A program made the translations under genes and the position numbers. From assembly GCA_018815325.1 (NCBI GenBank), contig JAHIYE010000009.1, forward strand, positions 93,862 to 157,861: a stretch of 64,000 nucleotides of DNA, read 5' to 3'. The notes under the pieces are model-generated. The model searched no databases and was not told the DNA's origin. It saw only the letters and a program-made list of their open reading frames with translations. This stretch comes from Gammaproteobacteria bacterium (GTDB lineage: Bacteria; Pseudomonadota; Gammaproteobacteria; Burkholderiales; Burkholderiaceae_C). Positions 42,486 to 55,813 of the stretch are shown here, piece after piece (the first letter of the stretch is position 1; each line of letters opens with the position of its first letter).

Positions 42486-44618
42486 ATGTCCACCTCTTCC
42501 CCCTCCGGCCTCAATCTCGCACAACAGGAAGCTGTCAATTTCATGCATGGCCCCTGCCTGGTTCTGGCAGGCGCCGGGTCGGGCAAGACCCGCGTCATTA
42601 CCCACAAGATCGGTCGCCTGATCCAGTCCGGGCTGGAGCCCAGGCGCATCGCGGCCATCACCTTTACCAACAAGGCTGCCGCCGAAATGCGGGAGCGCGC
42701 CAAGGGACTGATCGGCAAAGCCGCCAAGGAAGTGGTGATTTGTACCTTCCACGCGCTCGGTGTGCGCATGATGCGGGAGGACGGCGAGGCCCTGGGACTC
42801 AAGCCCCAGTTCAGCATCCTCGACAGCGACGACGTCACCAGTATCCTGAAAGACGCCGGTGGCAGCACCGATGCGGCCACGGCCCGCCAATGGCAGTGGA
42901 CCATCAGCCGGTGGAAAAACATGGGGCTGAACGCCGAGCAGGCCGAGGCGCAAGCTGCTGACGACAACGAGCGCATCACGGCCCGCATCATGGCGCGCTA
43001 TGAAGAAAGGCTGACCGCCTACCAGAGCGTCGACTTTGATGATCTGATTGGATTGCCCCTCAAGTTGCTACAAAATCATGAGCACGTCAGGGCCAAGTGG
43101 CAAGGCCTCATGGGGCATGTCCTGGTTGACGAGTACCAGGACACCAACGCCACGCAGTACGAGGTGCTCAAGCTTCTGGTCGGGGCCAACAACGCCAAGG
43201 GCGCCCGCTTCACGGCGGTGGGCGATGACGACCAGTCCATTTACGGCTGGCGCGGCGCCACGCTGGACAACCTCAAGAAACTGCCGGTCGATTTCCCCGA
43301 CCTGAAGGTCATCAAGCTGGAGCAGAACTACCGCTCCACCAGCGCCATCCTGCGCGCAGCCAACAACGTGATCGGCCCCAATCCCAAGCTGTATCCCAAG
43401 AACCTGTGGAGCGACCTGGGAGAAGGAGAACCCGTGCGCGTGGTCGATGCAGACAACGAGGAACACGAGGCTGAACGCACCGTGGCACGCATTCAAAGCC
43501 TGCGCGCAGGCACAGGCGCGACTGCGAGTGACGGCTCCCAGCACAAGGAGTTCCGCGACTTCGCCATCCTGTACCGGGCCAACCACCAGGCACGTATTTT
43601 CGAGCGGGCTTTGCGCAAGGCCCAGATCCCGTACAAGGTATCAGGTGGTACCAGCTTTTTCGACCGCGCCGAGATCAAGGATCTGTGTGGCTGGTTCAGG
43701 CTATGGATCAACAACGACGATGACCCGGCCTTTTTGCGCGCGGTGACCACGCCAAAGCGCGGCATTGGCCACCAGACCCTTCAGCAGCTCGGCACCTTTG
43801 CCAGCCAGTACAAGCTCAGCCTGTTCGAAGCCCTGTTCTCGCCCTCGCTGGGCTCGGTGTTGAACACCCGTGCCGTCGGCAGCCTGCATGAATTCGGTCG
43901 CTATGTGAATGATCTGGAGTTCCGGGCAAGGCATACCAACGGCGCCGAAGATGCACGAGCCTTCCTGGCGGACTGGCTCAAGGATATTGGCTACGAAAAG
44001 CACCTGTACGACGGCGAAGACAGTGAAAAACTCGCAGCCTCACGCTGGACCAATGTCATGGAATTTTGTGACTGGATGGCCCAGCGCTGTGGCGGCCAAA
44101 TTGACGATGCAGCCGGCGTATCCACCTCCAGCGAGATCAAGTCATTGCTTGAGGTGGCCCAGACCGTGTCGCTGTTGTCCACCATCAGCGAGCGCGAGAA
44201 GGACCAGAACGTCGTCACCCTGTCCACGCTGCATGCGGCCAAAGGCCTGGAATGGCCGCATGTGATGCTGGTGGGCGTCACAGAAGGCTTGCTGCCGTTC
44301 AAGCTCGGTGACGATGACAACCCCAGCGGACGCGCCGATGGCCCCATGAGCGAAGGACTGCTGCAGCGCCTGCAGGAGGAGCGGCGCCTGATGTATGTGG
44401 GCATCACGCGTGCCCAGCGTAGCTTGGCCGTCAGCTGGACACGCAGGCGCAAAAAGGGGCGGGACATGATTGCCGCCCAACCCAGCCGCTTCATTGCCGA
44501 AATGGCACTGGACAAAAACACGATCAAGGAAGATCCACGCGAAAAGCTCAAGGCCCTGCGCGCCGAATTCGCCCAAAAAGCCCTTGATGCCGCCACCGCG
44601 GCCGCAGAACATGGATAA
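42486..44618 (+). CDS. rep: Rep-type (UvrD family) DNA helicase
   Basis: Superfamily 1A 3'-5' helicase, 710 aa. The motifs are complete: Walker A LVLAGAGSGKTRVITHKIG, Ia ITFTNKAAAEM, II VDEYQDTN, III VGDDDQSIYGWRGA, IV LEQNYRST, V TLHAAKGLEW and VI VGITRAQRSL. The N-terminal FMHGPCLVLAGAGSGKTRV and overall length are closer to Rep than to UvrD, so a role in clearing replication forks is likely. The 3' end overlaps the pldA start by 8 bases. Confidence 0.88.
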   Translation: MSTSSPSGLNLAQQEAVNFMHGPCLVLAGAGSGKTRVITHKIGRLIQSGLEPRRIAAITFTNKAAAEMRERAKGLIGKAAKEVVICTFHALGVRMMREDGEALGLKPQFSILDSDDVTSILKDAGGSTDAATARQWQWTISRWKNMGLNAEQAEAQAADDNERITARIMARYEERLTAYQSVDFDDLIGLPLKLLQNHEHVRAKWQGLMGHVLVDEYQDTNATQYEVLKLLVGANNAKGARFTAVGDDDQSIYGWRGATLDNLKKLPVDFPDLKVIKLEQNYRSTSAILRAANNVIGPNPKLYPKNLWSDLGEGEPVRVVDADNEEHEAERTVARIQSLRAGTGATASDGSQHKEFRDFAILYRANHQARIFERALRKAQIPYKVSGGTSFFDRAEIKDLCGWFRLWINNDDDPAFLRAVTTPKRGIGHQTLQQLGTFASQYKLSLFEALFSPSLGSVLNTRAVGSLHEFGRYVNDLEFRARHTNGAEDARAFLADWLKDIGYEKHLYDGEDSEKLAASRWTNVMEFCDWMAQRCGGQIDDAAGVSTSSEIKSLLEVAQTVSLLSTISEREKDQNVVTLSTLHAAKGLEWPHVMLVGVTEGLLPFKLGDDDNPSGRADGPMSEGLLQRLQEERRLMYVGITRAQRSLAVSWTRRRKKGRDMIAAQPSRFIAEMALDKNTIKEDPREKLKALRAEFAQKALDAATAAAEHG

Positions 44619-45789
44619 GTTGACCTTCAATTTGCTGCCTGCGCTTGCACGTCGCCATTTCTGGCGGGTTTTGGCCAGCACCGCATGCCTTGTCGCGCCG
44701 GGAATAGTGCAGGCCCAGACCGTAACCGATGCCGCTCAAGCGCCATGGCAACAATGCATGCACTTGACCGACGACAATGCCGCCCGACTGGCCTGCTTTG
44801 ACCGCTGGGCCCAACAGCAAACCGCCCCCCCGTTCAACGCCCCACCCGCCTCTGCCTCAACCCTCGGCCCCGTGGCCGAGGAAACACCTGCACCAGCCAC
44901 CTTGTCGGCAACCAGCATCGACAAGGGATGTAGAAACCCTCACCAGTCAGAACTGTCACGCTACTGGGAACTGGAAGCCGACAGTGACTGCGGGACCTTT
45001 GGTATCCGCGGCTATCGTCCCATCAGCCTGAGTCTGATTGGTTCTGACAGCGTCAATACAGCCCCCAGCACACCCGCTGCCGGTCACACAGCCACGGCCA
45101 CGCCCTACGGGGAAACCGAAACCCGGATCCAGCTGTCTGTTCGCACCAAGATCGCCCAGGGCCTATTGACGCGTGATAGCCCCGTGCTTCGCGACTCCGT
45201 GTGGTTTGGATACACACAGCAGTCTTACTGGCAGCTTTTCAGTGGCGACATATCCCGCCCCTTCCGCACGACCGATCACGAGCCGGAGATCATCTACATC
45301 TATCCCACTGATGCGGCATTGCCGAACGGTTGGCGCTTGCGCTACAGTGGCATCAGTCTCAACCACCAATCCAACGGCCAGACCTTGCCGCTGTCTCGCA
45401 GCTGGAACCGCGTCATCCTGATGGCCGGCATGGAAAAAGATGATCGATTCACCCTGACGGGGAAAATCTGGCAACGCCTCCCGGAAAATGCGGGAGACGA
45501 TGACAACCCTGACATCAGCGACTATATCGGCCGGGCCGAGTTATCTGGCTCGTGGAATGTCAACCGGGACAATACGCTGGGATTCACCCTGCGCCACTCA
45601 CTGAACGATGTGACACGTGGTTCGCTGCGCCTCGAATGGCTCAAAGCGCTGGGAAGTGGCAAGGACAGCAACCAGCGCAGCGGGCTGCGCTTTCATACTC
45701 AGCTTTTCAGCGGCTATGGTGACTCACTGGTGGACTACAACCGTCAACGCACGGTGTTGAGTATCGGTCTGAGTCTTGTTGATTGGTAG
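44611..45789 (+). CDS. pldA: Outer-membrane phospholipase A (OMPLA)
   Basis: Calcium-dependent phospholipase of the outer membrane, 392 aa. After the signal peptide (about 1-33, ending VQAQ) comes an extended, Ala/Pro-rich periplasmic segment with CFDRWAQQQ. The barrel part has the catalytic motif ISLNHQSNGQ with SRSWNR, as in PldA, and ends in LSIGLSLVDW with a terminal aromatic residue, fitting outer-membrane insertion. The ATG at 44611 is inside the helicase gene (8-base overlap); in-frame codons upstream to 44470 are not conserved. Confidence 0.88.
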   Translation: MDKLTFNLLPALARRHFWRVLASTACLVAPGIVQAQTVTDAAQAPWQQCMHLTDDNAARLACFDRWAQQQTAPPFNAPPASASTLGPVAEETPAPATLSATSIDKGCRNPHQSELSRYWELEADSDCGTFGIRGYRPISLSLIGSDSVNTAPSTPAAGHTATATPYGETETRIQLSVRTKIAQGLLTRDSPVLRDSVWFGYTQQSYWQLFSGDISRPFRTTDHEPEIIYIYPTDAALPNGWRLRYSGISLNHQSNGQTLPLSRSWNRVILMAGMEKDDRFTLTGKIWQRLPENAGDDDNPDISDYIGRAELSGSWNVNRDNTLGFTLRHSLNDVTRGSLRLEWLKALGSGKDSNQRSGLRFHTQLFSGYGDSLVDYNRQRTVLSIGLSLVDW

Positions 45790-45807
45790 CTTCGCCCAGC
45801 GTTAAAA

Positions 45808-45845
45808 GCAAAAAAGCCCTTGAATCTGTTACGAATCAAGGGCTT
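45808..45845 (-). terminator. Terminator of the tRNA-Phe transcript
   Basis: On the minus strand, directly after the tRNA, AAGCCCTTGA pairs with TCAAGGGCTT (10-bp stem) and is followed by TTTT. The T-run is on the minus side only, so it serves tRNA-Phe and not pldA. Confidence 0.75.
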
Positions 45846-45852
45846 ATGCGTT

Positions 45853-45928
45853 TGGTGGCCTGGGGCGGAATCGAACCACCGACACAAGGATTTTCAATCC
45901 TCTGCTCTACCGACTGAGCTACCGGGCC
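45853..45928 (-). tRNA. trnF: tRNA-Phe (GAA)
   Basis: A 76-base cloverleaf with encoded CCA. The anticodon loop TTGAAAA gives GAA, for phenylalanine. D-stem GCTCAGTCGGTAGAGC and T-stem GGTGG-TTCGATT-CCGCC are standard. The acceptor stem GGCCCGG/CCAGGCC has one C-A mismatch at position 5:68. A terminator follows immediately. The gene lies between convergent pldA and the ntrX-like gene. Confidence 0.95.
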
Positions 45929-45962
45929 TAAGCCTTAAATTATAGCAGTATCCAACCACATT

Positions 45963-46652
45963 TCATGCCGCGCTGCGCTTTCCCCTTGAGAGGTCCACCC
46001 CGAGCTGCTTGAGCTTGCGGTAGAGGTGGGTACGCTCCAAGCCAGTCTTTTCAGCCACCCGGGTCATGGAACCATTTTCCTGAGCAAGGTGGTACTCGAA
46101 GTAGGCCTTCTCAAAATCATCACGCGCTTCACGCAGGGGTTTGTCCAGGGTGAAGTTTTGCTGCGCTTGGGGGCCTGCATCAACCGCGACAGCAACCGGC
46201 TGCCCCATCATGGCCAGGCCGACACCGATAACCGGCTCGACAGTAGTCAGTGGCGGCAAGCTGCTACTGAGCAGGGGCTTTCGCACGAGGCCTCGTGCAA
46301 GCCCCTGCTCAACCGCCTTGAGCAGCTTCTGCATGGTGATGGGTTTCTCGAGAAAAGCCAGCGCACCGATCTTGGTGGCCTCCACTGCCGTGTCGATGGT
46401 AGCGTGGCCGCTCATCATGATCACAGGCATGGTGAGCGCCCCTGTGGTGGACCACTCCTTGAGCAGCGTCACACCATCCGTGTCCGGCATCCAGATATCC
46501 AGCAGTACCAGGTCGGGACGTTCACGCAAGCGAGCGGCCCGCGCCTGCGCTGCGTTCTCGGCCACTTCGACGCTATGCCCCTCGTCGTTCAGTATTTCCC
46601 ACAGCAGATCTCGAATACCCAGTTCGTCATCGACTACCAGAATGTTTGCCAT
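45963..46652 (-). CDS. NtrX-like response regulator lacking the AAA+ domain
   Basis: Response regulator of 229 aa. The receiver (about 1-120) has VVDDELGIRDLL, the phospho-aspartate in VLLDIWMPDTDG and the lysine in FLEKPIT. The C-terminus is a Fis-type helix-turn-helix (FEKAYFEYHLAQENGSMTRVAEKTGLERTHLYRKLKQLG). A linker of only about 60 residues joins them, where NtrX has a 240-residue sigma-54-activating ATPase. The protein therefore cannot drive sigma-54 promoters by itself. It follows ntrY by 38 bases and should be its partner. Confidence 0.88.
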   Translation of the reverse strand: MANILVVDDELGIRDLLWEILNDEGHSVEVAENAAQARAARLRERPDLVLLDIWMPDTDGVTLLKEWSTTGALTMPVIMMSGHATIDTAVEATKIGALAFLEKPITMQKLLKAVEQGLARGLVRKPLLSSSLPPLTTVEPVIGVGLAMMGQPVAVAVDAGPQAQQNFTLDKPLREARDDFEKAYFEYHLAQENGSMTRVAEKTGLERTHLYRKLKQLGVDLSRGKRSAA

Positions 46653-46690
46653 GATTTACGTCATTCCCCTTCGGTGTAACTTTGCCGCGC

Positions 46691-48982
46691 TCAGGTTGAC
46701 GCGTTGCTCTCAACAGCAAATGATAACGATACTTGCGCACCCACTAGCAATCCATCCTGAGTACGGTTGGCAATATCCACTCTGCTGCCATGCTCATCCG
46801 CGATTTTCTTGACGACGGCCAGGCCCAAACCTGTACCCTTGGCCTTGGTCGTTACATACGGCTCGAACGCACGCTTGAGGATTTTTTCAGGAAAACCTGC
46901 GCCATGATCGAGCACGCTCAGGCGCACGCGGCCGGCAGACTCAACCCACAGGGTTTTCAAAACAACACAATTCTCAGCCCCTGTACGTCCTGCGCTTTGG
47001 GTGGCATCCTGTGCATTTTGCAGCAGGTTGTGTACCACTTGGCGTAATTGCTGTGCATCACCCCGAATAAGGGGGCACAACGGGTCCAGCTCGACCCGCA
47101 CCGGCACTTGGGCATTTTCGTTGCCATAGAGTTGCAGTACATCGGTGACCAGCACATTGAGATCGAGCGACTTGAGTTCCGCCGCAGGCAATCTCGCGTA
47201 ATCCCGGAATTCATTGACGAGCCGTTTCATTGCGTCAACCTGATCCACAATCGTCTTGACCGACTTGGTCAGGATCGCCTGTTCAGCTGGCTCCACCTTG
47301 CCGCTGAGTTTCATCTCGAGCCGTTCGGCCGAGAGCTGAATCGGGGTAAGCGGGTTCTTGATCTCATGGGCCAATCGACGGGCCACTTCGCCCCAGGCTT
47401 GCGATCGCTGTGCAGAGACGATCTCGGAGATATCGTCAAACACCAGCAAGCGGCCAGAATCCGGTAACGTGGCGCCCCGCGCTACCAAGGTTACGGTACT
47501 GTCAACCTGCTGCCCGGCAGTCCCTGACGTTGCTGCACCAAGCTCAAAGGATTGTTGCCAATGGTCCAACCCGTGCTGGCTGCGCTCTCCCTGAAATGCG
47601 TTGAACTGGGCCTGGACGTTGGCACCGAATTCCTCCAGGCCCTGAATGTCGGCGAGCCTTTTTCCTTCGTAAGCCGCCAGGGGGGTCCGCAAAATACGGG
47701 TCGCACCAGGGTTGGACGAGATGATCACACCGTGCACATCAAGGACGATCACGCCTGCCGTCAGGTTGTCGAGAATCGTCTGCAAGTTGGCGCGTGCTGT
47801 ATTGACTTGCTCCATGCTGACCTCCACAGCCTGCCGCGCGTCTGCGAGCTGCTGCGTCATCAGTGCGAAGGAGCGCGTCAGACCACCCAGCTCATCTTTG
47901 CCCTTCAGGGCCATCTTGGGCGTCAGATCGCCGGCAGCGACCTGACGCACCCCCTCTGCCAGCAACAGTAGGGGTCGCACGATCTGGTTGCCCAGCAGCA
48001 CGGCCAGGAGCACCGCGCCAAAAATGGCCAGAAACAAGGTCAGCGTCAAGGTGCCGATGTACATACGCCGCAGCCCATCCCGTGCAAGCGCACGCTCCTG
48101 GTATTCGCGGTTAGCCTCAGCCACAGCCATCGCATTGGCTACCAGGGTGGGTGGCAACACGCGAGCCAGGTACAGATAACGCACCTCCCCCAGGATTCCC
48201 AAGCCAGGGCTGTTGACCAGTACCAGCGCTTTGATGCGGCCATTGTCGATGGTGTCTGGCGACGCCTCATCCACGCCGTCGATCCAGGCATAGGCCTTGT
48301 CACGCCGGGCTTGCCGGAACTGTTGGGCCGAGGGGCGATCCGGATTCAACTGAAAGCGTGACAGTCCTGCACTCGCGATCGATTGCCCCGAGGCGCCCCA
48401 CAACACCACATCGCTCACCCCCAGTTGTTCACGGATTCGCTCCAGCGCAATACCCGCAGAAGCATCCGGCACACTGGACAGCTGATCCGCAGCCGTCTTG
48501 GCCTTGCTGGCCAAGTCATTGGACAAGGTATCGAGCGTTACGCGGCCGAGGTTCAAACCCGCATCCAGCGCGCCCTCCACCTTCACGTCAAACCAGCTTT
48601 CAATCGAGCGGGAGACAAACTGGTATGACACGACATAAATCAGCAAGCCCGGTGCAAAACCTGCCAACGCGAAAATAGCAGCCAGCTTGACCAGCAGTCG
48701 ACTGCCAAACCGCCCCTGCTTGAGCCGCGCCGCCAGCCGGTAGGCGATCCAGCCGATAACCAGCAGCAACAGGGCGGCCACCACCATGTTGAGCACAAAA
48801 AGGCGAGCGTAGTTTTGCTCGTACAGCTCACGGTTGTTGGTGGCCTGAGTGAGCAGAAACAACAGCACCAGGCCTATCGCCACCATGGCAGCCGTTCCTA
48901 CCCCCACAGTCCACCGCAAGGCACGGGACCCCTGCAGGGAAAACCGACCATTCTGTTGCGGCCCGGCGACCGGCAGGTTCAC
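46691..48982 (-). CDS. ntrY: NtrY-type sensor histidine kinase
   Basis: Membrane kinase of 763 aa. Several helices in the first 110 residues and another near 305-325 flank a periplasmic region that begins YVVSYQFVSRSIESWFDVKVEGALDAGL in outline, a hallmark of NtrY. HAMP (VRPLLLLAEGVRQVAAGDL), PAS (ILDNLTAGVIVLDVHGVI), HisKA with LAHEIKNPLTPIQLSAERL and HATPase with LLQNAQDA and GTGLGLAVVKKI follow. The start is GTG 48982, overlapping the DUF4390 stop (GTGA). The partner is the AAA-less regulator downstream. NtrYX systems respond to nitrogen or redox state. Confidence 0.92.
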   Translation of the reverse strand: MNLPVAGPQQNGRFSLQGSRALRWTVGVGTAAMVAIGLVLLFLLTQATNNRELYEQNYARLFVLNMVVAALLLLVIGWIAYRLAARLKQGRFGSRLLVKLAAIFALAGFAPGLLIYVVSYQFVSRSIESWFDVKVEGALDAGLNLGRVTLDTLSNDLASKAKTAADQLSSVPDASAGIALERIREQLGVSDVVLWGASGQSIASAGLSRFQLNPDRPSAQQFRQARRDKAYAWIDGVDEASPDTIDNGRIKALVLVNSPGLGILGEVRYLYLARVLPPTLVANAMAVAEANREYQERALARDGLRRMYIGTLTLTLFLAIFGAVLLAVLLGNQIVRPLLLLAEGVRQVAAGDLTPKMALKGKDELGGLTRSFALMTQQLADARQAVEVSMEQVNTARANLQTILDNLTAGVIVLDVHGVIISSNPGATRILRTPLAAYEGKRLADIQGLEEFGANVQAQFNAFQGERSQHGLDHWQQSFELGAATSGTAGQQVDSTVTLVARGATLPDSGRLLVFDDISEIVSAQRSQAWGEVARRLAHEIKNPLTPIQLSAERLEMKLSGKVEPAEQAILTKSVKTIVDQVDAMKRLVNEFRDYARLPAAELKSLDLNVLVTDVLQLYGNENAQVPVRVELDPLCPLIRGDAQQLRQVVHNLLQNAQDATQSAGRTGAENCVVLKTLWVESAGRVRLSVLDHGAGFPEKILKRAFEPYVTTKAKGTGLGLAVVKKIADEHGSRVDIANRTQDGLLVGAQVSLSFAVESNAST

Positions 48983-49611
48983 TTGCTGCTCTCCCGCAGA
49001 TACGGCTTGCGTGCAGTGACAGAGATGCTCCAGTCGGCTTGCCCCAAGGCACCAATCTGCAGGGGCCGCGGGAGTTGTGTCACATCCAGCCTGAAATTAA
49101 AAACCACAATATGCGGCCGGTCGTCGATCTCGTCCGCCTCCGCAATTTTCCAGCGCGACAGCCTCTGGATGACTGCCATGGCCTCATTCAGTGTGTCGAA
49201 GCTTTGATTGAGCGCAACGGCCGGCCGGATGGCCCCCAGACTCCCGGACGACACATTGAGGCGCCAGCGCCGTGACAACGGCAGGTACACCAATCGCATG
49301 CTGCGTTCCGCGGACGCTACTTTCTTGTCGGTCCAGTACCAGCGCTCCCGGTACACGTCGGCCTGTGCGACAAAAAACATGGAAACCCCCTTGAGCAGGG
49401 CATCCTCGATGCTGGGTGGCAGCTCAAACGCTACGGCAGCTGACAGCAGGAGTCCTTCGCTGGAGCCCTCCAGCTGGAATTGCGTGACCTCGGAGGTCAC
49501 GGCCTGCGCGCGCACGCCAGACGGCAGCGCCCCTGCGAGACAGGCACCAAGCAGCAGCAGTACCAGGTCAATGCGTGCTTTTCTCCAGCAATGCGTAATA
49601 GAAACCATCAT
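48979..49611 (-). CDS. DUF4390 exported protein
   Basis: Protein of 210 aa with a signal peptide (about 12-36: LVLLLLGACLAGALPSGVRAQ), then the DUF4390 pattern (FQLEGSSEGLLLSAAVAFELPP, DVYRERWYWTDKKV, RLVYLPLSRRWRLN). Function is unknown. In betaproteobacteria it is typically found between rsmB and ntrY, as here: it overlaps the rsmB 3' end by about 44 bases and the ntrY start by four. Two adjacent ATG codons (49611 and 49608) are equally good starts. The co-expression with ntrY suggests an envelope role linked to that sensor. Confidence 0.82.
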   Translation of the reverse strand: MMVSITHCWRKARIDLVLLLLGACLAGALPSGVRAQAVTSEVTQFQLEGSSEGLLLSAAVAFELPPSIEDALLKGVSMFFVAQADVYRERWYWTDKKVASAERSMRLVYLPLSRRWRLNVSSGSLGAIRPAVALNQSFDTLNEAMAVIQRLSRWKIAEADEIDDRPHIVVFNFRLDVTQLPRPLQIGALGQADWSISVTARKPYLRESSK

Positions 49612-50890
49612 GATTCTCTTGATTGTCCGGGACAGAGCCGTCAACCACGCCGCTGCGGGGTATTAAATGCCCTGGCGACGGCATCAAAACCGCATCGGTG
49701 TTGTGCGCAAGAAACGTTTGAATCTGCACATCCCCCTCTTCCCGGAATACGGAACAGGTGCAATAGAGCAAGCGCCCCCCGTTTTTCAGCAGGGGCCACA
49801 TCTTCTTGAGCAGCTCCGACTGGATGCCAGCCAGCTGCGCAATGTCGCTTTCCCGGCGCAACCATCGCACATCCGGATGCCGTCGCACAATGCCCGACGC
49901 CGTGCAGGGAGCGTCCAGCAAAATGGCATCGTAGGGCACACCATCCCACCAGCGCTCCGGGTGCGAGGCATCCTCTGCAATCACCTCAGCCTGAAGCCCC
50001 AGTCTCTGCAAATTCTGGTGAATGCGTTCACAGCGCTGCGGATCAATGTCGAGTGCCGTCACGTGCGCATCGGATATCTCCAACAGATGCGCCGTCTTGC
50101 CTCCCGGAGCGGCACAGGCATCCAGGATATGCCAGGGCTGCTTGCGGCCCAGGCCCTCGCACAACAAGGGCGCGGCCATTTGTGCAGCCCCATCCTGTAC
50201 CGACACCATGCCCTGCGCAAAACCCGGCAACTCCTGCACGTGGCACGCCTGACTGAGGATCACACCATATGGACCTGACGCACGGGCCTCTATACCGACT
50301 GTTGCCAGACGCGCCAGATAGCCCGCCACATCCGTCTGCCTGGCATTGATACGCAGGCTCATTGGCCCAGGACGATTGCTGGCCTGAAGAATGGCCTGCC
50401 AGTGCTTGGGGTGGTCTTTTTTCAAGCGTTCAATCCACCACTGTGGATGATTCCATTGCGCCAGCGGATTGGCAGCGCAGACGGCTACCAAGCTCTCTCG
50501 CTCGCGCAGGAACCTGCGCAGACAGGCATTCACGAAATTGGCTTGCGCCTTGACGGCCGCAGTTCGCTTGGCAGCCTCCACGGCCTGATTCACCAGCGTG
50601 AAGGCTTCATAGGGTGAGTCCAGCTCGCTCCATAGCAGCGCCAGTGCGGTGCACAACAGGGCATCCGCTGCCGGGGGTGGATTGCGTGCGACAAGCTGGC
50701 GGCGCAGTGCTTCAGCGCGCCCCAGGGTACGAAGCACCTGGAATAGCAAAGCCTGCACACCTGGACGCAATGCAGGCGACACTTCTGCGAGCACTGCCGT
50801 TGCGGAGGCACCGCCACGAATACGCACCAACATGCTCGCCGTGGATTGGAGCTGCCGCCACAGCGGAAGGGATTGATCAGGGCTGCTCAT
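49568..50890 (-). CDS. rsmB: 16S rRNA m5C967 methyltransferase RsmB
   Basis: SAM-dependent methyltransferase acting on C967 of 16S rRNA, 440 aa. An N-terminal NusB-like helical domain (about 1-150) precedes the catalytic domain with DACAAPGGKTAHLLE, the motif IV cysteine in LLDAPCTASGIVRRHPD, and the catalytic cysteine in LLYCTCSVFREE. All are intact. It follows the lemA-like gene by 9 bases and overlaps the DUF4390 gene, forming lemA-like-rsmB-DUF4390-ntrY-ntrX-like. Confidence 0.93.
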   Translation of the reverse strand: MSSPDQSLPLWRQLQSTASMLVRIRGGASATAVLAEVSPALRPGVQALLFQVLRTLGRAEALRRQLVARNPPPAADALLCTALALLWSELDSPYEAFTLVNQAVEAAKRTAAVKAQANFVNACLRRFLRERESLVAVCAANPLAQWNHPQWWIERLKKDHPKHWQAILQASNRPGPMSLRINARQTDVAGYLARLATVGIEARASGPYGVILSQACHVQELPGFAQGMVSVQDGAAQMAAPLLCEGLGRKQPWHILDACAAPGGKTAHLLEISDAHVTALDIDPQRCERIHQNLQRLGLQAEVIAEDASHPERWWDGVPYDAILLDAPCTASGIVRRHPDVRWLRRESDIAQLAGIQSELLKKMWPLLKNGGRLLYCTCSVFREEGDVQIQTFLAHNTDAVLMPSPGHLIPRSGVVDGSVPDNQENHDGFYYALLEKSTH

Positions 50891-50899
50891 GCACCATGC

Positions 50900-51457
50900 T
50901 CAGATCACCGCCGCAGGCTTGAAACCAAACAACCAGGCCAGCGCCGTGGCTGGAAATTGCTCAATCGCCTCGTTATACGCATCGACATGGCCATTGAATT
51001 CTTGCCTGACGTTGTCAGCCAGTTGTGAAATGCGGTCCCACTGCAGTTGCAGGGTTTCCGGCAACAAGGCCCCCGCCAGATCATGTGGCTCGTCCTTGAG
51101 ACGCCACCATGACGTGAACAGGGTTTGCTGCGCCAGCGTCAACGCGTGCATGGTCGAGGCATTGAGGGGACTCCCCCGTGCGGCGCGCAAGGAGGCATCA
51201 AACTGCTCAGCGGAGCCGACCAGGCCAGCCCATGCCGAGATCAGTTCTGCCTGAACCCGGTCCTGTGTGGCGGCCATCCCGGGCCCACTGGCGGGAAAGT
51301 TTCCCTGGACCAGGGTCACGTACTGTCTTAACTGGTGCTCTACCGCGGGAAACGCCGCGATCGCCCGCGCGCGCAGGCGAACCAGGCGGTTGTAGGCGCC
51401 AAATGACCAGAACAGCGCGACAGCAAGCGCTGTCCACAAAATGAAAAAATCACCCAT
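50900..51457 (-). CDS. LemA-family protein
   Basis: Protein of 185 aa with one N-terminal membrane helix (about 5-20, FILWTALAVALFWSFGAYN) and a mostly helical periplasmic or cytoplasmic body. The LemA signatures are AYNRLVRLRARAIAAFPAVEHQL and the ending FNGHVDAYNEAIEQFPATALAWLFGFKPA. Length matches the family (about 185). Function is not established. It stands just downstream of the rpoC terminator and is first in the rsmB-ntrY transcript. Confidence 0.82.
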   Translation of the reverse strand: MGDFFILWTALAVALFWSFGAYNRLVRLRARAIAAFPAVEHQLRQYVTLVQGNFPASGPGMAATQDRVQAELISAWAGLVGSAEQFDASLRAARGSPLNASTMHALTLAQQTLFTSWWRLKDEPHDLAGALLPETLQLQWDRISQLADNVRQEFNGHVDAYNEAIEQFPATALAWLFGFKPAAVI

Positions 51458-51497
51458 CCCGATATTTCATCGATTTTCTGCCATATCCATCAAAAGA

Positions 51498-51535
51498 AAA
51501 CGCCCCGAGCCCATATTAAACGGGCTCAGGGCGCT
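51498..51535 (-). terminator. Terminator after rpoC
   Basis: On the minus strand GCCCTGAGCCCG pairs with the later GGGCTCGGGGC and is followed by GTTTTCTTTT, about 25 bases beyond the rpoC stop codon. The stem has about ten pairs with one mismatch. It separates the rpo operon from the lemA-like transcript. Confidence 0.85.
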
Positions 51536-51557
51536 ATCTTTTTGGTAGCTAACGAGT

Positions 51558-55787
<4,230 letters not shown>

Positions 55788-55813
55788 GGGTTAAATCCTT
55801 TTCGTTCGTGCGC

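Noticed and set aside
43050..43085. Dispersed-repeat-like stretch (TTGCTACAAAATCATGAGC) inside rep
   Set aside because: It encodes the normal helicase sequence at that place (LKLLQNHEHVR), so the resemblance is coincidental.
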